Notes: generated from the sequence alone by a model not told the origin. DNA of 64,000 nucleotides from CAJCJE01 sp963818685 (GCA_963818685.1 CAWFTJ010000006.1:124001-188000), one strand, 5' to 3'; counted from the first letter of the stretch, positions 26,685-35,614 are shown. Numbers and translations are program-made.

Positions 26685-27932
26685 TCAGCGGACGCTCAGG
26701 GGCAGGCGCAGTTCGAAGATCGCGCCGCCCTCGTCCGCGTTGTACACGGACAGCACCCCGCCGTGCGCCTGGGTCACCCAGCGCACGATCGACAGCCCCA
26801 ACCCGGTTCCCCCGGTGGTCTTGAACCGGTCGAAGGCCTCGCCGACGCTCGCCGGGTCGACCCCGGGGCCGTGGTCGGCCACGGTGACCGTGCCACCGGC
26901 CACGGTGATGTGCACGATCGCCCGTTCGTCCGGTCGGTGGCCGTAGCGCACCGCGTTGTCCAGCAGGTTGCGGATGGCCCTGCGGAGCAGCGCGGGATCG
27001 GCGTTCACCTTGGTCGGCGCCGCGGTCAAGGTGACCTGCGCGCCGTGCGGGTCGGTCTCATCGACCAACCCGGCGACCAACTGGTCCAGCCACACCGGTT
27101 GCAGGTTCAGCTGTTCGACCCCGGCCGCGAGCCGAGCACGCACCAACAGGCTGTCGATGATGCCGCCCATGGTCGCGGCCAGTCCGACCGTGCGCGGCAG
27201 AATGTCGGCGCTGCGGTCCGGGTTGGCCAGTGCTGACTCCGCGAGCGCGCGCAGCGCGGCGATCGGGCTGCGCAGGTCGTGCGCGGTCTCGGCGAGCAGG
27301 GTTTCCTGCTGCTGCAACGCGCTGACCGCCGGGCGGATCGCCCGGCCGGACACCAGATGCCCGGCCACCGCCAGCACGGCGAGCAGACCGAGGCCGCCGC
27401 CGATCACCAGCCACATGAACCCGTCGTGTGCCGCCTGGTCCGCGCTCACGCCCGCGACCGCGACCACCGCACCGAGGTAACCGCCGCCCGGCTTGCGCAG
27501 CGGTTCCACCCGGAACCGGACCTGCTGTCGGTCCTCGGCCAGCGCGTCGCCGTCGAACGTCGTACCGCTCTGCACCCCAGCGGTGGCCAGTTCGGACAGC
27601 GTCGCGGTATCCATCGGCACACAGGATTTCGTCGACACGTGCGCCTGGAACGCGGACGCGCCGCCGGGCAGGATCGCGAACTGCGGGCACTGCGAGTTCA
27701 GCTGGTCGGTGTTGACCAGGTGGAAGTCGATGGTGCCGTCGTAGCCGACCTGCCTGCTGATCGACGACGTGACCATGGTCAGCGTCGCGTCCGTCTGATT
27801 GAGACGCTGCGTGCTGTCGTCGTGGATCAGCAGCCAGGCGAAGACCACCAGGCCGACGGTGTTGACGCCGACGAACAGCGCGGTCATCACCCAGCGCAGC
27901 TTGCGCAACCGGTCGGCCGCCGAAACGTTCAC
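26685..27932 (-). CDS. Sensor histidine kinase
   Basis: The 415-residue two-component sensor has TM helix 1 near 17-38, an extracytoplasmic region of about 130 residues with two cysteines (SQCPQFAIL; KSCVPMD), and TM helix 2 near 172-195. Then come HisKA with the phosphorylated His in ETAHDLRSPIAALRA and the HATPase domain with N box LLDNAVRYG and G boxes VADHGPGVD and GGTGLGLSIV. GTG 27932 overlaps the TGA of the upstream response regulator (GTGA), so the two are co-translated. The extracellular cysteines suggest a folded or redox-sensitive sensor. The ligand is unknown. Confidence 0.9.
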   Translation of the reverse strand: MNVSAADRLRKLRWVMTALFVGVNTVGLVVFAWLLIHDDSTQRLNQTDATLTMVTSSISRQVGYDGTIDFHLVNTDQLNSQCPQFAILPGGASAFQAHVSTKSCVPMDTATLSELATAGVQSGTTFDGDALAEDRQQVRFRVEPLRKPGGGYLGAVVAVAGVSADQAAHDGFMWLVIGGGLGLLAVLAVAGHLVSGRAIRPAVSALQQQETLLAETAHDLRSPIAALRALAESALANPDRSADILPRTVGLAATMGGIIDSLLVRARLAAGVEQLNLQPVWLDQLVAGLVDETDPHGAQVTLTAAPTKVNADPALLRRAIRNLLDNAVRYGHRPDERAIVHITVAGGTVTVADHGPGVDPASVGEAFDRFKTTGGTGLGLSIVRWVTQAHGGVLSVYNADEGGAIFELRLPLSVR

Positions 27933-28594
27933 GCCGCGCCCAGCCGGTAGCCGACGCCGCGCACCGCATGGATCAGCCCCGGCTCGTGCAGCTTGGCGCG
28001 CAACCGCTTGATCACCACGTCGACCACATTGGACAGCGGGTCGGTCTGTTCGTCCCAGCAGTGCTCGATCAGATCGGCTCTGGGCACCGCGGTCTCCGCC
28101 CGAGCGAGCAGGTACTCCAGCACCGCGAACTCCTTGGGCCGCAGGGTCAGCAGCACGCCGTCGCGGTGGACCTCCCGCCGTGCGCAGTCCATCACCAGGT
28201 CGGCGTGTCGCAGCACGGACGGTCGGCCGATGCCTTCGTGCCGGGCCAGGATGGCCACCCGCGCGGTCAGCTCGGCCATGGCGAACGGCTTGACCAGGTA
28301 GTCGTCGCCGCCGTGCTCGAAGCCGGCCACCCGGTCGGCCAGGGCGTCCCGGGCGGTGAGGAACAGCACCGGCGTGCGCCAGCCGTGCTGTCGCCTGGTG
28401 TGCACGAACCCGATGGCGTCGCCGTCGGGCAGCATCCGGTCGAACACCACACAGGCGTAGGACGTGGTCCGCAGCAGACCGTCGGCCGTGGCGATGTCGC
28501 CCGCAGTGTCGATGACCAGGCCGGACGCCGACAGCTGGGTGGCAACGCCGACCCGCAGATTCTCGTCATCCTCGACAAGCAGCACCCGTGTCAT
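27929..28594 (-). CDS. OmpR/PhoB-family response regulator
   Basis: The 221-residue regulator has a receiver domain with acidic pocket VEDDENLR, phospho-acceptor Asp in CVVFDRMLPDGD, and Lys in YLVKPFAMAEL. The C-terminal winged helix ends in VRGVGYRLG. It is partnered with the overlapping kinase gene. ATG 28594 follows GAGG. Its start is only 34 bases from the divergent SARP/LuxR-type gene, so the two must share a very short control region. A near-relative of equal length lies at 29790, implying duplication. Confidence 0.92.
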   Translation of the reverse strand: MTRVLLVEDDENLRVGVATQLSASGLVIDTAGDIATADGLLRTTSYACVVFDRMLPDGDAIGFVHTRRQHGWRTPVLFLTARDALADRVAGFEHGGDDYLVKPFAMAELTARVAILARHEGIGRPSVLRHADLVMDCARREVHRDGVLLTLRPKEFAVLEYLLARAETAVPRADLIEHCWDEQTDPLSNVVDVVIKRLRAKLHEPGLIHAVRGVGYRLGAA

Positions 28595-28628
28595 CAAAAC
28601 CTCATGGGTAGGGACGGACAGTGGTTCC

Positions 28629-29759
28629 ATGCAGTTTCGCGTACTCGGTCCGGTCGAGGCACACACCGACGAGGGTGTGCCGATCGCGTGTGGGGGCAGG
28701 AAGCCCGGTGTGCTGTTGGCGGCATTGCTCTGCCACGCTAACAAGTGGGTGGGCGTGGATCAGCTGATCGACGCGATTTGGCATGAACAGGCCGTGCCCG
28801 CCGAGGCGGCCGCGGCGGTGCACAACTGTGCGCGGCAGCTGCGCCGCGCGGTGGGCGAGCGGCTGGAGCACGGTCCCGGCACCTATCGCCTGCGAGTGCT
28901 GCCCGGCGAACTGGACGCCGAGGCGGCGCAGACCATGGCCGCGGCCGCGCGCGAGGCGCTGGCGGCCGGGTCGTGCGAAGCGGCGGCCGAGCAGCTGACC
29001 GCCGCGCTGGCGTTGTGGCGGGGCGCCCCGCTCGACGGCCACGGCTACGCCATCGCCCGGTCGACCGCGGCCCGGCTGGACGAACTCCGCCAGGAGCTGT
29101 CGGAGCAGTTGGCGGCGGCGCGCCGGCCGGCAGCCCGGTTGACCCTGGTCAGCGACAACGCGCCCACGGTCGGCCGGACGGGTCTGGAGATGCTGTTGGC
29201 GTCCGCCCGCCGGGAGGTGCTGATCATCAGCGGCAGCGGCAACGCGCGGTTCGGCAGGCTCGATCACGAGAACCTGCGGCGCGGCGTGCGCTATCGGGTG
29301 CTGTTCCCCGACGCGGCGCGGCTCTCCGGCCAGCTCAACCAGCTGTCGCTGGCCGGCGCCGAGGTGCGCACCGAGGCCGAGGTGCCGATGGAGGGCGTGG
29401 TGATCGACGGCGTGGTCGCCGTGCTGCCCGCGGACGGGGCCGGGGCGGCCGTGTTCCGGCTGCCCGGCGTGGTCGCCTCGATCGTGGGCCTGTTCGAGCG
29501 GATCTGGCCTGGCGCGACGCCGCTGATCCCGGCCGACCCGGACGCCGTCGGCTCGGGCCTGACCAGTAGGGAGCGGGCACTGCTTGACCTGCTGTGTTCC
29601 GGCGCGACCGACGAGTCCGCCGGTGCGCGGCTGGGCATCTCGGTGCGTACGGTGCGGCGGATGGTCGCGGACATCATGAACCGGCTCGGCGCGCGCAGCC
29701 GGTTCCAGGCCGGGGTGAAGCTGGCCGATCGCGGCTGGCTGTTGGACAAAGCCGGCTGA
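28629..29759 (+). CDS. Composite regulator: SARP-like N-terminus, PLD-like middle, LuxR-type HTH C-terminus
   Basis: This 376-residue protein joins pieces normally found apart. Residues 1-85 form an OmpR-type winged helix as in SARP activators (MQFRVLGPVEAHTDEG), followed by the start of a BTAD-like helical region to about 160. Residues 165-300 (GLEMLLASARREVLIISGSG through LFERIWPGATPL) resemble the PLD-like effector domain of TrmB/LuxR-type regulators. Residues 310-373 are a LuxR-type helix-turn-helix (TSRERALLDLLCSGATDE; VRTVRRMVADIMNRLGA). Two DNA-binding domains on one chain is uncommon. It is flanked by two response regulators. The target is unknown, though nearby secretion or transport genes are candidates. 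Confidence 0.75.
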   Translation: MQFRVLGPVEAHTDEGVPIACGGRKPGVLLAALLCHANKWVGVDQLIDAIWHEQAVPAEAAAAVHNCARQLRRAVGERLEHGPGTYRLRVLPGELDAEAAQTMAAAAREALAAGSCEAAAEQLTAALALWRGAPLDGHGYAIARSTAARLDELRQELSEQLAAARRPAARLTLVSDNAPTVGRTGLEMLLASARREVLIISGSGNARFGRLDHENLRRGVRYRVLFPDAARLSGQLNQLSLAGAEVRTEAEVPMEGVVIDGVVAVLPADGAGAAVFRLPGVVASIVGLFERIWPGATPLIPADPDAVGSGLTSRERALLDLLCSGATDESAGARLGISVRTVRRMVADIMNRLGARSRFQAGVKLADRGWLLDKAG

Positions 29760-29789
29760 GCCGCACGATGATCGCGATACCGTGCCCTG

Positions 29790-30455
29790 GTGCGGGTACT
29801 GGTGGTCGAGGACGACGCGAATCTGCGGCTGGCGCTGGAGGTGGCGCTGCGCGGCGCCGGATTCGCGGTGGACACCGTCGGTGACCTGCCCGCCGCCGAC
29901 CAGTCGCTGTACGTCAACGCCTACGACGGCGCGGTGTTCGATCGGATGCTGCCGGCCGGCGACGCGCTGCACTATGTCGTCCATCGGCGGCAGGCAGGCT
30001 GGAACCTGCCGGTGCTGTTCCTGACCGCGCGCGACAGCCTGGCCGACCGCGTCGACGGCCTGCGCCTCGGCGGCGGCGACTACCTGGTCAAGCCCTTCGC
30101 CATGGCGGAACTCGTGGCCAGAGTGGTCAGCCTGTGTCGCCGCGCGACCCTGCCGTCGGCCGCCGTGCTGCGCTTCGCGGACGTCGAACTCGACCGAGGC
30201 CGCCACGAGGTACGCCGGGCCGGCGTGCTGCTCACCCTGACCCACAAACAGTTCCGGGTCCTGGAACGGCTGCTGACCGATCCGGGAAGGCCCGTGCGGC
30301 AACAGGAACTGTACGACTACGCGTGGGACGAGGCCGAGAAACCGGCCTCGAACGTCCTGGCCGTCACGATCAACCAGCTGCGCCGCAGACTTGGCGACCC
30401 ACCCCTGATCGAGAACGTCCGGGGATTCGGCTACCGGATTAGCCTGCCGACATGA
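29790..30455 (+). CDS. Orphan OmpR-family response regulator
   Basis: The 221-residue product has the same domains and length as the paired regulator at 27929 and shares long segments with it (VFDRMLP.GDA; VLFLTARDSLADRV; YLVKPFAMAEL), so a local duplication is likely. Acidic pocket (VEDDANLR), Asp (FDRML) and Lys (VKPF) are all present, with winged-helix ending VRGFGYRISL. No kinase is adjacent. It may be phosphorylated by the kinase at 26685 or by another. It starts at GTG 29790, 30 bases after the composite regulator. Confidence 0.9.
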   Translation: MRVLVVEDDANLRLALEVALRGAGFAVDTVGDLPAADQSLYVNAYDGAVFDRMLPAGDALHYVVHRRQAGWNLPVLFLTARDSLADRVDGLRLGGGDYLVKPFAMAELVARVVSLCRRATLPSAAVLRFADVELDRGRHEVRRAGVLLTLTHKQFRVLERLLTDPGRPVRQQELYDYAWDEAEKPASNVLAVTINQLRRRLGDPPLIENVRGFGYRISLPT

Positions 30456-30699
30456 ACACACCCTTCGGCCTCGACGGACTGGCCCGGCGTACCGGCGCCG
30501 TCGCGCGCTCGATCAGCGCGGAGAAGCCGACCCGTGGCAACGGCGCGGGCGGCGCGCCACCGAGGGCACCGGGGCCAGGGCGGCGGGCGACCTCGGCCGG
30601 GGCTGGAAGATCTCGCCGAGCATCACGATCGCTCCCGGCGCGACCGCGGCGCCGGCCAGCATCGACGGGCCGGGCGTCGTCCGGCACATCTGGTTGTGA
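30452..30699 (+). pseudogene. DUF2961 (GH172-like) protein, 5' fragment
   Basis: From ATG 30452 the sequence reads MNTPFGLDGLARRTGAVAR and SISAEKPTRGNGAGG. After a frameshift near 30550 it continues RATEGTGARAAGDLGRGWK, SPSITIAPGATA and IDGPGVVRHIWL before a TGA at 30697. This is the N-terminal pattern of DUF2961 proteins, some of which are glycoside hydrolases (GH172). The remaining two-thirds of the family length is missing. It is a frameshifted, truncated remnant that directly follows the orphan response regulator. Confidence 0.55.
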
Positions 30700-30975
30700 C
30701 CTGTTGGTTCGCGAGGTGCGCCGGAGCGAAGATCAGCTTGTTGGGAGACGGTGTTGCGGTCCCGATCCCGCCCGCGCCCAACCACACCCTTGACGTCGTC
30801 GAGCACGCCCTCCACATCGAGGCGCCCGCCATGATGGTCTACCCCGATGCGGACGATTTGGTGCCGAGGGAAAGCTTCGACGACCTGCGGGCTGCGCTGG
30901 AATCCCGGGCGGGCCACCCGACGGGGCATCGAGGTGAACGCCCGCGCGTACGCTGCGTCCCGGCCGCAGGTCTCG
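30700..30975 (+). pseudogene. Dienelactone-hydrolase-like C-terminal remnant
   Basis: A plus-strand frame reads TLDVVEHALHIEAPAMM, then VYPDADDLVPRESFDDLRAA. This is similar to the strand/loop carrying the catalytic Asp near the C-terminus of dienelactone hydrolase-type α/β-hydrolases. The nucleophile part is absent, and the sequence decays after about 30915. It probably joined the preceding DUF2961 remnant by deletion. Confidence 0.4.
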
Positions 30976-30981
30976 CTTTCA

Positions 30982-32157
30982 TCACCGCGACCGCCGGGGA
31001 ATCAGCGCCGTGACCGCGAGCACGATCAGCACGACGCCGTAGCCGGTCGCGGTGGTCAGCAGGCTGACGCTGGTCGCGATGACGCCCGCCGCGACGGCCG
31101 GGATGCAGAACGCGAGGTAGCTGAGCACGTAGAACGCGGCGACGAGCTTGCCGCGTTCGGTGGCCGGTGCGAGCGGGAAGACGGTGCGGGTCACGCCCTG
31201 AAAGCTCGCACCGAAGCCGATCCCAGCGATCACCGTGCCCACGAACAGCAGCGCCTGCGACCCGGTCTGGATGGCCGCGATGGTCACCGCGATCCCGATC
31301 GCCAGCGCGGCGGCGCCGCAGCGCATCACCCGGCCGGCCGCGACCGTGCGCAGCAGCCAGATCGTCGCCGCACCCGCCGCGGCCAGCGTGAACACCAGCA
31401 ACCCGCCGAGCAGGATCGAGTTCGACCCGGTGACCACACGGACCAGGCTCGGGCCGAGCGAGAGATAGAAGCCACCCAACGCCCACGCCGCGATGTCCAG
31501 CAGCGCGATGGTGGCGAACGCGGACCGCGCCGCAGCCGGGACGCCCACCTTCGGCCGGATCGCCTGCCGCGCGCCGGGCATCATCGGCGAGGTCTCGGTC
31601 ATCACGATCGTGCCGATCGCCTCGACCGCGAACAACACGATCAGCACCAGGTAGACGGTCTGGCGCGGCCACGGCAGGAACTGGACGAGCGCTGCGGAAC
31701 CAAGTCCGCCGACGGCCAGACCCGCCATCGGAGCAACGCTGTTCACGATCGGCCCGTGTGGTCGTTCCGCATCCAGGATCGCGGCGGCCAGTGCACCGGT
31801 TGCCGCGCCGGTCGCGATGCCCTGCACCATGCGTGCCGCGATCAGCAACGCAACCCCATCCGCGGTGCTGAACACCAGCATGGCCACCGCGTCGAGCGCG
31901 AGGGCACCGAGGATCACCGGGCGGCGTCCCACATGGTCGGACAGCGACCCGACGGTCAGCAGCGCCAGCAACAGGCACATCGCGTAGACGCCGAAGATCA
32001 CCGTCAGCATGCCCGAGGAGAACGCCCAGCGCACCTGGTAGACGCGGTAGAGCGGGGTCGGCGCGCTGGACGCGGCGAGGAACGTCAGCATGGTCGCCGC
32101 GGGCAGGACGGTGGACAGTCCGGACGACAGGCGCCGGGTGGCCGGAGCGATCAGCAT
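30982..32157 (-). CDS. MFS transporter
   Basis: The 391-residue protein has 12 predicted TM helices. The MFS signature between helices 2 and 3 is GSLSDHVGRRPVILGAL, and a YRVYQ motif follows helix 1. It is probably a proton-coupled efflux pump for a small molecule. The substrate cannot be read from sequence. ATG 32157 follows GGGGG (six bases). It is divergent from a TetR-family gene whose product most likely represses it through the repeated TTAAAGC sites between the two starts. Confidence 0.87.
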   Translation of the reverse strand: MLIAPATRRLSSGLSTVLPAATMLTFLAASSAPTPLYRVYQVRWAFSSGMLTVIFGVYAMCLLLALLTVGSLSDHVGRRPVILGALALDAVAMLVFSTADGVALLIAARMVQGIATGAATGALAAAILDAERPHGPIVNSVAPMAGLAVGGLGSAALVQFLPWPRQTVYLVLIVLFAVEAIGTIVMTETSPMMPGARQAIRPKVGVPAAARSAFATIALLDIAAWALGGFYLSLGPSLVRVVTGSNSILLGGLLVFTLAAAGAATIWLLRTVAAGRVMRCGAAALAIGIAVTIAAIQTGSQALLFVGTVIAGIGFGASFQGVTRTVFPLAPATERGKLVAAFYVLSYLAFCIPAVAAGVIATSVSLLTTATGYGVVLIVLAVTALIPRRSR

Positions 32158-32184
32158 GGACAACCCCCAGATCAACACAGACGG

Positions 32185-32254
32185 TTAAAGCGAAGATAGT
32201 TGCTTTAGTCGACCGTACACGAGGCCGGGCTTAAAGCAAAGACTTCTGCAATAA
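32185..32254. promoter_or_regulatory. Candidate TetR operators between MFS and tetR genes
   Basis: Two near-identical copies TTAAAGCGAAGA (32185-32196) and TTAAAGCAAAGA (32231-32242) occur. The first is part of the inverted repeat TAAAGC-10-GCTTTA (32186-32207), the second has a weaker downstream partner (TGCAATAA, 32247-32254). The region is AT-rich for this DNA and lies between divergent starts 32157 and 32262, the classical place for a TetR operator and both promoters. Confidence 0.6.
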
Positions 32255-32261
32255 TGGTCGT

Positions 32262-32822
32262 ATGTCTGCCACCACACCAGCCCGACGGCCGGGCGGACGC
32301 AGCGCGAAGGTCCGGGACGCCGTCTACACCGCCGTCGGCCAGCTCATGGGCGAGGGCAAGGCGGACCGCATCACCATCCCGCTGCTGGCCAGCCGGGCAG
32401 GAGTCAACCCGACCAGCATCTATCGCCGCTGGGGCGACCTGGACACGCTGCTGGAGGAGGTCGCTGTCGCCGCGCTCACCAAGGACGGCGACGAACTGCC
32501 GGACACCGGGTCACTGCACGGTGACCTGTCGGCGTGGGCGCGGATCGTGGTCGACGACATCACCCAACCGCGCCGGACCCGTTACCTGCGCGCCATGACC
32601 TCCGCACGGGACGAGGTGCTCACCTGTCCGTGTTGGGAGCAGCGCCGCACCCAGGCCGAGGTGATGCTGGACCGGGCAAGGGTGCGCGGGGAGCGGACGC
32701 CGACCGAGCAGCAGGTCCTCGATCACGTGATCGCACCGATGTACCACCATGTGGTCTTCGGCCTCCGAGCCGACCGGGACTACGCGGACCGACTGGTCCA
32801 CGACGTCCTCGCGATGGCCTGA
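32262..32822 (+). CDS. TetR/AcrR-family transcriptional regulator
   Basis: The 186-residue repressor has an N-terminal helix-turn-helix (about 15-65: ITIPLLASRAGVNPTSIYRRW) and a TetR C-terminal ligand-binding domain with two cysteines in TCPCWEQRR. A long polar leader (SATTPARRPGGRSAK) precedes the HTH. Being divergent from the MFS pump, it presumably represses the pump and itself until bound by the exported compound. It starts at ATG 32262, three bases after the AT-rich operator area. Confidence 0.9.
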   Translation: MSATTPARRPGGRSAKVRDAVYTAVGQLMGEGKADRITIPLLASRAGVNPTSIYRRWGDLDTLLEEVAVAALTKDGDELPDTGSLHGDLSAWARIVVDDITQPRRTRYLRAMTSARDEVLTCPCWEQRRTQAEVMLDRARVRGERTPTEQQVLDHVIAPMYHHVVFGLRADRDYADRLVHDVLAMA

Positions 32823-32955
32823 ATCATCAGGCTGGCCGAGCCCCAACTTCCGCGTCCCGGTCTCGCTCAACGAAACCGGGGGTCATCCATCGGGCGTCCG
32901 TGTCCAGTACGCCGATTTCGAACTTCTGCGGCGCGGGTGTGTGAGTGATGGCTGT

Positions 32956-33174
32956 CTACTGTCCGGCCAGCTCAGCAACGACCGGCGCGAGGGCACCGGC
33001 GACGTCAGCGGCAGAGGGATCACTGGGCAGGAACGCCGGCGAGTCCGCGGCTCGGATGGCGGCGGCGTCGGCGTCGGGTCTGGCCATGAATGCGGCGACC
33101 GAGTCGCCGACCACTGGTACATGCAACGCCAGTTCCGCACCGCGAGGGTTGTCGAAGCGTTGTACCCGCTGCAT
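32956..33174 (-). CDS. Small ORF of unknown function, possibly a gene fragment
   Basis: A 72-codon frame has protein-like composition and codon bias (RFDNPRGAELALHVPVVG; SPAFLPSDPSAADVAGAL) and lies about 70 bases downstream of the NB-ARC regulator on the same strand. The frame stays open upstream of its ATG, so it may be the tail of a longer lost gene. I do not recognise a family. The rest of 32823-33242 holds nothing identifiable. Confidence 0.3.
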   Translation of the reverse strand: MQRVQRFDNPRGAELALHVPVVGDSVAAFMARPDADAAAIRAADSPAFLPSDPSAADVAGALAPVVAELAGQ

Positions 33175-33242
33175 CGTCGCGGCCCGCGTCTCGGTCTGTG
33201 GCAGACCGACTCGCCGGCTGGCAGTCGATATGCCGTCCCTGC

Positions 33243-35546
33243 TCAGGCCAGGGCGTCCAGCCAGGCGGGTTCGAGCGCGGCCAGCCTGCTGGCCACCCTT
33301 GCGTGCTGCCAGGACTCGCCGATCTCGGAGAACACCTCCAGCGCACGTTCCAGTTGCTCGCGTGCCAAGGCGGCGTCACCGAGGACCTCCTGGCACCGCC
33401 CGCAGCCGAAGGCGGCCAGCCCTTCGACGATCGCGCAGCCGTCCTCGGCGGCGAGGCTGCCGGCCTCCCAGTAGGCCGTCGCCGCCTCGGAGATGTCGCC
33501 GGCCGCCTCCGACGCGTCGGCCAGCCGCAGCAGGCTGACCGACAGCCGGTTGCGGTACTGCGACATCTCCGGCGACCGGTAGTAGTTGACGACCGTGTTG
33601 TGCACGGTGATCGCCTCGTTGAACCGCCCCAGTTGGTGCAGTGCCATGCCCAGCAACGACAGCGACATCTGCTGGCCGTGCACGTCACCCAGGTCGCCGA
33701 ACTCCGCGAGCGCGGCGCGGATCCGGTCGGCGGCCTCGACGTGCCGACCCAGCATCAGCTCGACGCGTCCGCAGTGGTACAGCGCCCAGGCGGCGGCGTT
33801 GCGGTTGTCGGCATGGCGGGCGGCACGCCACGCGCTCTCGTGGGCCCGCAGCGCCTCGTCGTACCGGCCGCGCACCGAACTCAGTGCGGCACCGAAGAAG
33901 TTGAGCTGCACGGCCTCCTGCTCCGGCAGTTCAAGGGCCCGTGCCGCCACGACACCGTGGCCGAAGATCTCACACCACAGGGCCACGTCCACGCGGATCG
34001 CCGCATAGCTGCGGCCCGCGCTGCAAAACGCCAGGGCCCGCTCGTACCGACCGGCCCGCGCCTCGTGCCGCAGCGCGTCCAGCCACAGCGGTTTTTCAGT
34101 GTCCAGCCACGCGATGGCCTCGGCCCGAGTGGCCACGGGCGGATACGGCGGCGGGGCGTCGTCGGGCAGGCAACCCGGCGGAGCCAGCAGCAGCGCGGAG
34201 TGGGTGGCAACGCTCAACACCCAGGCGGACAGCCGGTCCCGCACCGCGTTGATGGTCTCCTGCGACTCCTCAAGCGCCAGCCGCTCGCCGGCGAACACCC
34301 GCATGAGGTCGTGCTGCACGTACCGGCCGACCGCGGTTGCGGCCTCCAGCATGGAGGCGTCGACGAGTTCCTCCAGCCAGTGCTCGACGAGGTCCTGGTC
34401 GACGGCGCACAGCGCGGCCGCCGCGTCCACGGTGACCTCGTGCCCGGCCACCAGCGACAGCCAGCGGAACACCGACCGCGCCTCGGCGTCGCATTGTCGG
34501 TAGGAGACCTCGAACGCGGACCGGACCTCCAGGTCGCCCGCTGTCAACACGTTGAGCCGGCGCCGCTCGTCGTCGAGCTGGCTCACCAGGGCGTCCACCC
34601 GCCACCGTGGCCTCGTCGCCAGCCGGTTGCCGGCGATGCGCAGCGCAAGCGGCAGATTGCCGCACAGCTCAACGACCCGCGCCACGGCGACGGGTTCGGC
34701 GTCGGCCCGGCTGTGGCCGATGATCGCCGCGAGCAGTCCGACCGAGTCGTCGGGGCGCAGCACGTCCAGCGGGATCCTGGTGACCGACTCAAGGCCGGAC
34801 AGCGACCGCCTGCTCGTCACCAGCACGAGACAGTCGGGGCTGCTGGGCAGCAGTGGCCGCACCTGTGCCTCGTCGATGGCGTTGTCCAGCAACAGAGCCA
34901 TCTTGCGGCCGCGCAGCATCGCGCGGCACAGGCTGGAGCGTGCCTCCATGTCGGTGGGCAGCTGTTGCTCGGGGAGACCGAGCGCGATCAGCACGCTGCC
35001 CAGCGCCGCTTCGCTGGTGGCTGGTTCGGCACCGACACCGCCGAGGTTCACGAACAGACAGCCGTCGGGGTAGCGGCGGGCCAGCCGGTGCATGGCGTGC
35101 ACCGCGAAGGTGGTCTTGCCGACGCCGGGTGCGCCGAACACGCTGACCAAGGTGGCGGTCCGGTAGCCGGCACGCGGTATACCGTCCAGCAGCGCGACCA
35201 ACTCGGCCAGTTCGCTCTCCCGGCCGACCAGGTCGGCGACCTCCGGCGGCAGCTCGCGCGAAACGCGTCCCTGCGCGGCCGGTTCGGCAGGTTCTTGCGG
35301 CTCCGGATCGCGATGTCCGACCACTCGCAGGAATTCCGAGCGAGCGGGCTCAGCCAGTTCCAGTGCGTCGAGGAGAGCACTCAGAGTTCGGCGCTGCGGG
35401 TGCCGGACAAGGCCGCGTTCGATATCACTGATCGCACGGGTACTTATTTTTGCCCGAACAGCCAACATCTCCTGGGTAAGGCCGACGGACCTGCGGTACC
35501 GTACCAACATCCGCGCAAAGGACAGGTCCGCAGCTCCGCCCGCCAT
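33243..35546 (-). CDS. XRE/NB-ARC/TPR transcriptional regulator
   Basis: A STAND-type regulator of about 767 residues. It has an N-terminal XRE helix-turn-helix (FARMLVRYRRSVGLTQEMLA; RAISDIERGL), then NB-ARC ATPase with Walker A FGAPGVGKTTFA, Walker B KMALLLDNA, and GNLPLALRIAG. A long C-terminal TPR region of about 400 residues follows. Regulators of this type border contractile injection clusters in Streptomyces, and this one is next to such a cluster. ATG 35546 (MAGGAADLSF) is preferred. The in-frame GTG at 35600 would overlap the palindrome 35596-35614. An AAGGGG site precedes 35546 at a rather long spacing, so the start is uncertain. Confidence 0.85.
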   Translation of the reverse strand: MAGGAADLSFARMLVRYRRSVGLTQEMLAVRAKISTRAISDIERGLVRHPQRRTLSALLDALELAEPARSEFLRVVGHRDPEPQEPAEPAAQGRVSRELPPEVADLVGRESELAELVALLDGIPRAGYRTATLVSVFGAPGVGKTTFAVHAMHRLARRYPDGCLFVNLGGVGAEPATSEAALGSVLIALGLPEQQLPTDMEARSSLCRAMLRGRKMALLLDNAIDEAQVRPLLPSSPDCLVLVTSRRSLSGLESVTRIPLDVLRPDDSVGLLAAIIGHSRADAEPVAVARVVELCGNLPLALRIAGNRLATRPRWRVDALVSQLDDERRRLNVLTAGDLEVRSAFEVSYRQCDAEARSVFRWLSLVAGHEVTVDAAAALCAVDQDLVEHWLEELVDASMLEAATAVGRYVQHDLMRVFAGERLALEESQETINAVRDRLSAWVLSVATHSALLLAPPGCLPDDAPPPYPPVATRAEAIAWLDTEKPLWLDALRHEARAGRYERALAFCSAGRSYAAIRVDVALWCEIFGHGVVAARALELPEQEAVQLNFFGAALSSVRGRYDEALRAHESAWRAARHADNRNAAAWALYHCGRVELMLGRHVEAADRIRAALAEFGDLGDVHGQQMSLSLLGMALHQLGRFNEAITVHNTVVNYYRSPEMSQYRNRLSVSLLRLADASEAAGDISEAATAYWEAGSLAAEDGCAIVEGLAAFGCGRCQEVLGDAALAREQLERALEVFSEIGESWQHARVASRLAALEPAWLDALA

Positions 35547-35595
35547 CGCTCGCACCAACCCCTTGCCCGCACGCATGGAATGATTTTCATAATGC

Positions 35596-35614
35596 CGCAC
35601 AAAACGATTGTGCG
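35596..35614. promoter_or_regulatory. Palindrome upstream of the NB-ARC regulator
   Basis: CGCACAA (35596-35602) and TTGTGCG (35608-35614) form a 7-bp inverted repeat with a five-base spacer in an AT-rich stretch (ATTATGAAAATC) just upstream of the regulator. It is a plausible operator, perhaps for autoregulation. Confidence 0.45.
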
